Assembly (NCBI GenBank): GCA_964552035.1
Contig: CAZKFN010000031.1
Coordinates: 1-22,455 of the forward strand
DNA: 22,455 nucleotides
Direction: 5' to 3'
Source: CAZKFN01 sp964552035
GTDB taxonomy: Bacteria > Bacteroidota > Bacteroidia > Flavobacteriales_E > Vicingaceae
The position numbers and the translations under genes were made by a program. Shown here in pieces: positions 16,194-22,455 of the stretch (position 1 is its first letter; each line of letters begins with the position of its first letter). A model generated the notes under the pieces. The model was not told the origin of the DNA, did not search any database, and saw nothing but the letters and a program-made list of their open reading frames with translations.

Positions 16194-17516
16194 TTATTTA
16201 TCTTCTTTATACTTTTGAGAAAATTTTCTATAAAGCATTTTATGTGGGTCATCTAAATCGATCTTTCGTCCTTTGATAAAAGCTAAAACAACTTGATTGC
16301 CCCTCATATCTAAAGCGTCTCCTTCAGAAATAAATAAAGTAGCCTCCTTTCCTTTTTCAATGCTTCCCAATAAACTATCTACTCCCAGTATTTTGGCTGT
16401 ATTCAAGGTAATCATAGATAAAGCTTTTTCTTTAGCTAAGCCATAAGCTGCAGCCGTTCCCGCATAAAAAGGCAAATTTCTAGTTTGCATTGCTTCCATG
16501 TCTCCAGAATTCTCAAGGCCAACTAACAGCCCAGCATCTGATAAAATCCTTGGTAATTGATAAGGTAAATCTATCTCATCGTCGACATTCAAGGGCAAAT
16601 CATGCACTCTTCTTAAAAGCAGAGGGATATCTCTATCTTTTAGCATCTCAGTTGCTAAATAAGCTTCACTTGCACCAACAAGGACTATATCCAAATCAAA
16701 GTCATCAAAAAAGTATAACACATCGATAATTTCTTGGATTCTATTAGCATGCACAAAGAGCTTAGCTTCTTTATTTAGCATGGCTTTCATACTTTCAAAA
16801 CGCAGGTTTTTTTCTAGGTGGAAACCCACTTTATTATAAGCTATGGCTTGATGAAAGAAATTCTTCAAGTCTCTTATCTCTTTTTGATAAGCTTCTTTTC
16901 TTTTTTTCTCTTTATTTGCATCTTGCAAGGAATACCTTAAATTAACTTTAGGCCAATTTAAATGCATTCCTATATCTTCAGCTATCAAAGCATCGTCCCA
17001 ATTCCAAGCATCCAATTGCACAATAGAAGACCTTCCTGAAACCCTTCCTCCTTTTGGAGCCACTTCAGCTATTAGAACACCATTACTTCTCACCGTTGGT
17101 ATTACTCTTGAATCTGTATTGTAAGCTGGCAATGCTCTTAAATGAGGATTTATCCCCCCAACATCTGCAGCATCTCTTGTTGCTCTAACGGCTTCAACTT
17201 CTATTAACCCTAGTCTTGAATTAGGTGCAATAAACCCCGGATAGAGATGCATACCATTCACATAAATCACAGTATCATATAACGAAGAATCCATTCTCAC
17301 ATCAAGGGCGGCTACGGCTAAATCGATTTTACCATCTCTAAGTCCAATAGCAGAACGAGGAATAACTTCTCCATTTCCCAAATGTGCTGTTGCTCCAAAC
17401 AATAAGATGGATTGCTTTTGGTGAGCAGCAGGAGTAGGAATTTGCGACTTGCTTCTCATACCAATTATCAATAAGAACAGTAAAATAATACTACTCTTCA
17501 AAGATGTTGAATTCAT
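16194..17516 (-). CDS. secreted amidohydrolase-family protein lacking metal ligands
   Basis: The 440-residue product has an N-terminal signal peptide (IILLFLLIIGM core, residues about 9-24). It shows the amidohydrolase frame: an early beta-sandwich with LFGATAHLGNGE, YPGFIAPNSR at 92-101, and the closing region NLPFYAGTAAAYGLAKEKALSMITLNTAKILGVDSLLGSIEKGKEATLFI, described here by position (about 352-402). In active members the PGFI motif is followed by DxHxH; here the residues are A97, N99 and R101, so the first metal site is gone, and I see no catalytic 'NSDD' Asp. It is therefore probably a pseudoenzyme or partner subunit. Its start overlaps the end of the larger amidohydrolase gene by 26 bases, so the two are an operon. 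Confidence 0.82.
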   Translation of the reverse strand: MNSTSLKSSIILLFLLIIGMRSKSQIPTPAAHQKQSILLFGATAHLGNGEVIPRSAIGLRDGKIDLAVAALDVRMDSSLYDTVIYVNGMHLYPGFIAPNSRLGLIEVEAVRATRDAADVGGINPHLRALPAYNTDSRVIPTVRSNGVLIAEVAPKGGRVSGRSSIVQLDAWNWDDALIAEDIGMHLNWPKVNLRYSLQDANKEKKRKEAYQKEIRDLKNFFHQAIAYNKVGFHLEKNLRFESMKAMLNKEAKLFVHANRIQEIIDVLYFFDDFDLDIVLVGASEAYLATEMLKDRDIPLLLRRVHDLPLNVDDEIDLPYQLPRILSDAGLLVGLENSGDMEAMQTRNLPFYAGTAAAYGLAKEKALSMITLNTAKILGVDSLLGSIEKGKEATLFISEGDALDMRGNQVVLAFIKGRKIDLDDPHKMLYRKFSQKYKEDK

Positions 17517-20511
17517 AGTTTTTTTCAGTTTCTGTTTTTACTTTTTGAGTTTTACCCTCTTTTCTTTGAACTTCAAGCATCAAATCAATGATTCTATTTC
17601 GTTCTGCTTGCATTTTAGTTGTCATGGATTTTGTTTTAGTTCGATCATAGTATGGAATACCATCTACATAAGTTTGTTGAACTTTTGCATAAATAGAAAG
17701 AGGATGATCCGTCCATAAAACTAAATCTGCATCTTTACCTTCTTTTATACTACCCATTCTAGAATCCAGTTGAAGCATTTTCGCAGGGTTTAAAGTTACC
17801 AACTTCCATGCTTCTTCTTCACTCAATCCTCCATACTTAATGATTTTTGCTGCTTCTTGGTTTAACCTTCTTCCCATTTCTGCATCGTCTGAATTTATGG
17901 CGGTCAAAAGACCTTGTCGATGCATAATTGCTGCATTATAAGGAATAGCATCATTAACTTCATATTTATAGGCCCACCAATCTGCAAAAGTAGCTACAGC
18001 TGAGCCATGTTTTTTCATCTTATCCGCTACTTTATAACCTTCTAAAATATGAGTAAAGGTGTTGACTGTAAAACCCATAGAATCGGCTACATGCATTAGC
18101 ATATTAATTTCCGATTGCACATAGGAATGACAAGTAATAAAACGATTGCTATCTAAAATTTCCACCAAAGCTTCTAACTCTAAATCCTTTCTTGGAGACG
18201 ATGAATTTTTCTTTTGCTTTTTACTTTTGGCCTCATAAAGTCTCCACTCGGCTTGATATTCCTTAGCTCGAGTAAAAGCATCATAAAAAACTTGCTCTAC
18301 CCCCATTCTCGTTTGTGGAAACCTAATATTTTGATGATCGCCCCAATTGCTTTGCTTTACGTTTTCTCCTAAAGCAAATTTAATGGTTGCTGGAGCATCT
18401 TTTATTTTCATCTCATCCGCTGTTTTCCCCCATCTTAACTTAATAATAGCAGATTTACCTCCAATTGGATTTGCAGACCCATGCAAGAGCTGAGAAGCAG
18501 TCACCCCGCCTGATAATTGCCTATAAATATTGATGTCTTTTGGATTGATAACGTCTCCAATATTCACTTCCGATGTAATTGCCTTACCCATTTCATTTAC
18601 CCCACGACTAATAGCTATATGAGAATGCTCATCAATAATTCCAGAAGTTAAATGCAGTTCCCTAGCATCAATTTCCACAAGACTATCCATCAATTCTGGG
18701 TAATGAAGCTTTACGTCAATTTGATAAGCCAACATCAATATTTTCCCATTTGCAATAAGTACATCCTGATCCTTTAAAATACCTTCTTTCTCATTGGTCC
18801 ATACTGTTGCATTTCTAAAAATAGTAGGTCTTGCTGTTGGAATACTATCCCAACCGTATGCCATGTTTGGATAAAGCATATTGGGCCTTCGTGGTAAAGA
18901 TTTTACTTTTTCTCTAACAACTTCTACATTTTTTAAAGCCTCTTTTTTCTTCCCCTTTCGAATAGCACCCCAATCTCTCCACTCCCCATCTATTAAAGTT
19001 TTCCCACTCCAAATCCTACTTTGAGCATCACTAATACTTCCCGACAAATTAAAACGCATCTTTTCATACTGAAAAGTTAAACCAATACGTTGGTGTTGAA
19101 CATTTATTTTCACCTCCGTCGTTTGAGTTTCTCCTTTTTCAGAGAGCTTACCTACAAATGAGTTTCCTTTCGGCAATACCTCTAATTCCAATTGTAAACC
19201 ATTTACATTTAAACTATACTCTCCTTTTATGTCGATACTTTCTTCCTTGCTTATTACATACTCCTTTCCTCTAACCCAATTGTATAATATTTTAACATCC
19301 TTTTTAAACAAAGTATCAGAGGTAATAATAAAGCTAGCCAATTTCCCTTTATCTAATGTTCCAAGGAGAGAGTCAATTCCCAACATTTTTGCAGGAGTTT
19401 TTGTCAAAGCAAGTATTGCTGCATTGTGAGGCAAACCATTATCAATGGCTCTCTTAAGATTTCCAAAAAATTCCTTTTCATTTTTAATCCCTGTTGAAGT
19501 AATGCTGTAACTTAATCCTGCATCATGCAAATAAAATAAGTTTTGATCTGCCAATTCCCAAGCCTTCATTTCCTCCAAACTCAATTGCTGCGCATCAAAT
19601 AAACCAACTACATCATAGGGTTTGGGAAAATTTATAGGTTCAATTAACTGAGGCTGATGTTCTTTTAACACTTTTAAGTTCTCATAAGATTTGCCATTAG
19701 ATTTTATAATAAAATCAAGCCCCAAATCTTCTCCTATTTGAAGTGCCCTTAAAGTAGAGAGTTCATCCCCAACATCAATAATTTTAGGTAAATCTTCTTG
19801 TTGATTGAGAGCTTCTAAACTTCTATTATAATCCGTGTTTTGTTGATTTTCTTGATACCATTCCGCATCAAAATGTACTTGGCGGATTAAAGCCATAATT
19901 CCCATAAGTGAGGAAGGATATGCTTGTCTACTTTTACCTTTAAAAAAAGAATATTGAGAAGCTGCTTCAGACTTAATCAACCATTTTTCTTGTTCATCAT
20001 TTAGAGCAACTGCAGCTGAAGTTCCTCTTAAAATTCCATCTTGTTGATGAGTTAGAATGGTTCCAAACCCCATTTTTCTATATTCCTCTGCTTCATTTTC
20101 TTTATAGTGAAATAAATCTACTGCTCTAAGCTCAGGTTTAATGGCTTCATTCCAATAATAAGGTCCTTTTTTATTGCTTTCCAATTGTACCTTTGCCAAA
20201 ACATTGTTTTGATATTCTTCTATTCCAAAATGACTATAGCACTCTATAAAAGATGGATAAATAAATTTCCCACTTAAATCGATGAGATGTGTATTTTCTG
20301 GAATTTTTACTCTTTTACCCACTGCCACAATACGATCATTCTTAATCAATAAAACACCCTTTTCTACAAAAGAAGAGTCGATAAATACTGAAGCATTAAC
20401 AAAAGCTGTATAATGATTCCTATTATCTTTAGTACCATTTTCAGGCTTCCAAGACTGAGCTTGTGTACAGTAGCTAAACAATAAAGCGAAAAAGATTAAT
20501 AAGGTGCGCAT
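17491..20511 (-). CDS. secreted double-module amidohydrolase (degenerate N-terminal, intact C-terminal module)
   Basis: This 1006-residue protein has a type I signal peptide (LLIFFALLFSYCTQAQ, cleavage near residue 18). Module 1 (about 35-420) keeps the fold, with YPSFIECYSHFG at 85-96 and a KTPAKMLGIDSLLGTLDKGK closing region, but its DxHxH is E90-C-Y92-S-H94, so it is probably inactive. A beta-rich linker domain spans about 425-515. Module 2 (about 560-960) has D627-E-H629-S-H631, H795 (CHSYVQSEI), H821 (THILEGYKVAD) and D875 in NSDD, a complete metal-site set, and ends with NPAKMLQLDSRMGSIKEGKDADLVLW. It should hydrolyse an amide or ring bond in the periplasm, of the imidazolonepropionase/dipeptidase-like group; substrate unknown. 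It heads a two-gene operon with the 440-residue paralogue. Confidence 0.88.
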   Translation of the reverse strand: MRTLLIFFALLFSYCTQAQSWKPENGTKDNRNHYTAFVNASVFIDSSFVEKGVLLIKNDRIVAVGKRVKIPENTHLIDLSGKFIYPSFIECYSHFGIEEYQNNVLAKVQLESNKKGPYYWNEAIKPELRAVDLFHYKENEAEEYRKMGFGTILTHQQDGILRGTSAAVALNDEQEKWLIKSEAASQYSFFKGKSRQAYPSSLMGIMALIRQVHFDAEWYQENQQNTDYNRSLEALNQQEDLPKIIDVGDELSTLRALQIGEDLGLDFIIKSNGKSYENLKVLKEHQPQLIEPINFPKPYDVVGLFDAQQLSLEEMKAWELADQNLFYLHDAGLSYSITSTGIKNEKEFFGNLKRAIDNGLPHNAAILALTKTPAKMLGIDSLLGTLDKGKLASFIITSDTLFKKDVKILYNWVRGKEYVISKEESIDIKGEYSLNVNGLQLELEVLPKGNSFVGKLSEKGETQTTEVKINVQHQRIGLTFQYEKMRFNLSGSISDAQSRIWSGKTLIDGEWRDWGAIRKGKKKEALKNVEVVREKVKSLPRRPNMLYPNMAYGWDSIPTARPTIFRNATVWTNEKEGILKDQDVLIANGKILMLAYQIDVKLHYPELMDSLVEIDARELHLTSGIIDEHSHIAISRGVNEMGKAITSEVNIGDVINPKDINIYRQLSGGVTASQLLHGSANPIGGKSAIIKLRWGKTADEMKIKDAPATIKFALGENVKQSNWGDHQNIRFPQTRMGVEQVFYDAFTRAKEYQAEWRLYEAKSKKQKKNSSSPRKDLELEALVEILDSNRFITCHSYVQSEINMLMHVADSMGFTVNTFTHILEGYKVADKMKKHGSAVATFADWWAYKYEVNDAIPYNAAIMHRQGLLTAINSDDAEMGRRLNQEAAKIIKYGGLSEEEAWKLVTLNPAKMLQLDSRMGSIKEGKDADLVLWTDHPLSIYAKVQQTYVDGIPYYDRTKTKSMTTKMQAERNRIIDLMLEVQRKEGKTQKVKTETEKNYEFNIFEE

Positions 20512-20530
20512 ACTTTAAATTAGAAAAAAA

Positions 20531-20538
20531 CAAAATTA
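20531..20538 (-). promoter_or_regulatory. candidate -7 element for the amidohydrolase operon
   Basis: TAATTTTG on the minus strand, an exact TAnnTTTG match, ends 19 bases before the ATG of the 1006-residue gene. No TTG was found at the expected -33 distance. Confidence 0.4.
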
Positions 20539-20632
20539 ATAAAAGCATAAATGGAAAGCGGTGCTCTGAACGGATATAAAAAAACAAGATCCATAAACCT
20601 ATTTTAAAATAGATTATTTTTTAACAATTATA

Positions 20633-20640
20633 TAATTTTG
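20633..20640 (+). promoter_or_regulatory. candidate -7 element for the small membrane protein gene
   Basis: TAATTTTG, an exact TAnnTTTG match, lies 62 bases upstream of the preferred ATG at 20702. A second, weaker candidate (TATCTTTA, 20680-20687) is only 15 bases before that ATG. Both placements argue against the upstream in-frame TTG at 20648 as the start: the first box would leave almost no leader and the second would lie inside the coding sequence. Confidence 0.35.
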
Positions 20641-20701
20641 TATAAAGTTGCTTTTAACACTTTACTCTACTCTTTTAATTATCTTTACCAAAAACAAAAA
20701 C

Positions 20702-21127
20702 ATGTTGCATCTTCATAGTACACTTCGATATGTTATTCTAGTCCTAATTTTGATAGCAATTGTGAAATCTCTTATAGGTTGGTTAGGCAAAAAACAATAT
20801 ACCAAAGGGGATAATCAAATTAGTCTTTTTTTAATGATTTCCGTCCATTTGCAACTCGTTGTAGGTTTAGTTTTATACTTTACAAGAGGTTGGGCATCTG
20901 CCTTTTCTGAAGGCATGGGAATAGTAATGAAAAATGCTTCTATTCGGGAATGGTCTGTTGAACACTTGGTTGCTATGCTTCTAGCTATTATCTTAATTAC
21001 GGTTGGGCGCAGTAAAGCAAAAAAGGGGAAAGACGATGTCGCTAAATTTAAAACTCAAGCGATTTATTATCTTCTTTCTTTAATTATAATTTTATATGCC
21101 ATGCCTTGGAATAGAGGCTGGTTTTAA
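20702..21127 (+). CDS. small four-helix membrane protein of the Bacteroidota 'cytochrome b-like' type
   Basis: Starting at the ATG the product has 141 residues and four predicted membrane helices (about 10-28, 40-60, 86-102, 114-134). Three histidines sit in or beside them: H5 (LHSTLRY), H49 (SVHLQLVVG) and H88 (VEHLVAML), conserved in this family as I remember it, and they could be heme ligands, which I cannot prove. An in-frame TTG at 20648 would add 18 residues, but the family normally begins with the short LHSTLRY-type leader, so I prefer ATG 20702. It precedes hflX by 44 bases and could share its transcript. No known reaction can be assigned. Confidence 0.78.
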   Translation: MLHLHSTLRYVILVLILIAIVKSLIGWLGKKQYTKGDNQISLFLMISVHLQLVVGLVLYFTRGWASAFSEGMGIVMKNASIREWSVEHLVAMLLAIILITVGRSKAKKGKDDVAKFKTQAIYYLLSLIIILYAMPWNRGWF

Positions 21128-21171
21128 TCCTCATTTTCATTATAAATATAAGATTAGCTGTTAAGCCATAA

Positions 21172-22362
21172 ATGCATCAAACAATTAGAGACCAACCCAA
21201 AGAAAAAGCAGTTTTAGTAGGTTTGATTACCCAAACGCAAACTGAAGAACAAGTCAAAGAGTATCTAGATGAACTTTCCTTTCTTGCAGAAACTGCTGGA
21301 GCACAAACTGCAAAGCGGTTTACTCAAAAATTGGACGCTCCGCATCCAAAAAGTTTTGTTGGAAGTGGAAAGCTCAAAGAAATAGCACAATTTATTGAAG
21401 AAGAAGAAGTGGGCATGATTATTTTTGATGATGAACTTAGCCCTTCACAGATTCACAATCTAGAAAAATATCTCACAGAAGTAAAGGTGTTAGATAGAAA
21501 CAATCTTATTCTTGATATCTTCGCTAGAAGAGCCAAAACTGCTACCGCAAAAAAACAAGTTGAACTGGCTCAATATGAATATCTTTTACCTCGACTAACT
21601 GGAATGTGGACCCACTTATCTCGTCAAAGAGGGGGAATAGGAATGAGGGGTCCTGGAGAAAGAGAAATTGAAACCGACCGTAGAGTTATTCGAGATAAAA
21701 TTGCACTTCTGAAAAAGAAATTAGAAAAAATAGACCAACAAAAGGCAATTCAAAGAAAGGGAAGGAGAGGAATGATTCGTGCTGCACTAGTTGGATACAC
21801 CAATGTTGGTAAATCTACTTTAATGAATTTACTTTCAAAATCAGATGTTTTTGCTGAAGACAAACTTTTTGCAACGCTTGACACTACTGTTAGAAAAGTT
21901 GTGATAAAAAATTTACCCTTTTTATTAAGTGATACTGTAGGATTTATTCGAAAGCTGCCTCATGATTTAGTAGATTCCTTTAAATCTACGCTAGATGAAG
22001 TAAGGGAAGCTGACATTTTATTACATGTGGTTGATATTTCTCATCCTAGTTTTGAAGAACAGATAGATACCGTCAACAAGACCTTGGGGGAATTAGACAC
22101 CAAGGATAAACCTACCATAATAATCTTCAACAAGGTAGATGCTTATTCTTATATTAAAAAAGGAGAAGATGACCTTAGTCCTGAGACCAAAGAAAATTTG
22201 AGCCTTGAGGATTTAGAAAAAACATGGATGGCTAAAAAGAACAATCCTTGTATCTTTATTTCAGCAGAAAAAGGAATAAACATTGAAGAGTTAAAAGATC
22301 TTTTATATGAGCATATTAAGAACTTGCATCTTAAAATATACCCACATAGAATGCTCTATTAA
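21172..22362 (+). CDS. hflX: ribosome-associated GTPase HflX
   Basis: The 396-residue protein has the HflX layout: an N-terminal HflX-specific domain with FVGSGKLKEI (62-71) and IIFDDELSPSQIHNLEK (83-99), a coiled linker starting at GGIGMRGPGEREIETDRR (154-171), then a TRAFAC GTPase domain with G1 GYTNVGKST (208-216), G2 around T239, G3 DTVGFIRKLP (254-263) and G4 NKVD (320-323). HflX splits or rescues stalled 70S ribosomes under stress such as heat and uses GTP or ATP. Length is normal and no key residue is missing. A promoter for the next gene, rbfA, follows its stop. Confidence 0.96.
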   Translation: MHQTIRDQPKEKAVLVGLITQTQTEEQVKEYLDELSFLAETAGAQTAKRFTQKLDAPHPKSFVGSGKLKEIAQFIEEEEVGMIIFDDELSPSQIHNLEKYLTEVKVLDRNNLILDIFARRAKTATAKKQVELAQYEYLLPRLTGMWTHLSRQRGGIGMRGPGEREIETDRRVIRDKIALLKKKLEKIDQQKAIQRKGRRGMIRAALVGYTNVGKSTLMNLLSKSDVFAEDKLFATLDTTVRKVVIKNLPFLLSDTVGFIRKLPHDLVDSFKSTLDEVREADILLHVVDISHPSFEEQIDTVNKTLGELDTKDKPTIIIFNKVDAYSYIKKGEDDLSPETKENLSLEDLEKTWMAKKNNPCIFISAEKGINIEELKDLLYEHIKNLHLKIYPHRMLY

Positions 22363-22368
22363 GAGTAT

Positions 22369-22384
22369 ATAGCTTTAAGGCTAT
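22369..22384 (+). terminator. weak hairpin after hflX, possible terminator
   Basis: ATAGC and GCTAT can pair around a TTTAAG loop (with one more possible wobble pair) seven bases after the hflX stop. The stem is short and AT-rich and lacks a clean T-run, so it is only a weak terminator candidate in front of the rbfA promoter. Confidence 0.22.
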
Positions 22385-22392
22385 TAATTCTA

Positions 22393-22421
22393 TTGGGCAA
22401 AGTCTAATAATCTTAACTTTG
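22393..22421 (+). promoter_or_regulatory. promoter for rbfA, best match in the window
   Basis: TTG (22393-22395) and TAACTTTG (22414-22421, exact TAnnTTTG) are separated by 18 bases, a full match to the Bacteroidota housekeeping promoter. The -7 box ends six bases before the rbfA ATG, which predicts an almost leaderless message. Confidence 0.62.
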
Positions 22422-22427
22422 TAACTT

Positions 22428-22455
22428 ATGGAAACCATACGTCAACAAAAGATTG
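22428..22455 (+). CDS. rbfA: 30S ribosome-binding factor A, N-terminal start only (partial)
   Basis: The ATG at 22428 opens METIRQQKI before the window ends. Bacteroidota RbfA proteins begin with this METxRQxKI pattern, and a strong promoter lies directly upstream, so I read it as the start of rbfA, a 30S maturation factor. Only nine codons are visible, so the call is moderate. Confidence 0.6.

Noticed and set aside
20600..20611. TATTTTAAAATA palindrome between the amidohydrolase operon and the membrane protein gene
   Set aside because: Composed only of A and T in very AT-rich spacer, so it carries little information as an operator.
20648..20701. TTG start adding 18 residues to the small membrane protein
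   Set aside because: The added segment is a low-complexity hydrophobic run, a -7-like box (20680-20687) lies inside it, and the family usually starts at the downstream ATG.
1..22455. tRNA, rRNA, CRISPR array, insertion sequence, attachment site or prophage
   Set aside because: No cloverleaf-like sequence, regular repeat-spacer series, transposase motif or long direct repeat was seen in any intergenic region.

Overview
The window looks like ordinary chromosome from a member of the Bacteroidota (Flavobacteriales/Cytophagales-like), probably a free-living, possibly marine lineage. Reasons: the DNA is AT-rich; starts mostly lack Shine-Dalgarno sequences; close matches to the Bacteroidota -7 promoter element TAnnTTTG lie just upstream of many starts; and the gene neighbourhood (Rel, Fur, PurA and OstA-like in a row) together with the Bacteroidota-type M42 peptidase, TrpS and periplasmic amidohydrolases is typical of that phylum. 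I see no tRNA, rRNA, CRISPR array, insertion sequence or phage gene, and no gene-free stretch above 300 bases.

Layout, left to right. Bases 1-61 may hold the start of an unidentified leftward gene, followed by about 210 bases without a supported gene. A membrane-anchored SRPBCC/GyrI-like protein (272-1300, +) runs tail-to-tail into a leftward methylmalonyl-CoA mutase operon (mutA 4739-3441, then large subunit 3437-1302). A divergent promoter region leads into a rightward block: bifunctional (p)ppGpp synthetase/hydrolase (4977-7181), Fur-family regulator (7238-7720), adenylosuccinate synthetase (7841-9127) and an OstA/LptA-like protein overlapping it by 16 bases (9112-10665). A leftward conserved hypothetical (11827-10742) carries what I read as a complete protein-kinase-like motif set. 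Then come a rightward M42 peptidase (11974-13071) and a methyltransferase (13084-13767), followed by leftward plsC (14809-14078) and gatC (14075-13782).

From 14846 a tryptophanyl-tRNA synthetase gene runs rightward but is broken by a frame-changing deletion near 15308-15311. A small lipoprotein gene (15797-16192) overlaps its end as ATGA. Two leftward secreted amidohydrolases follow (20511-17491 and 17516-16194), overlapping by 26 bases; of their three amidohydrolase modules only one keeps the metal ligands. A small four-helix membrane protein (20702-21127), the GTPase HflX (21172-22362) and the first codons of rbfA (from 22428) close the window.

Functionally this is mainly housekeeping: propanoate/odd-chain carbon metabolism (mutase), stringent response next to purine synthesis, envelope biogenesis (OstA-like, PlsC), translation (GatC, TrpS, HflX, RbfA) and periplasmic hydrolysis. 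I found no clear undescribed multi-gene system. The items most worth a second look are the broken trpS, the kinase-like hypothetical, the tandem active/degenerate amidohydrolases and a perfect 10-bp inverted repeat that forms both -7 boxes of the plsC/trpS divergent promoter.
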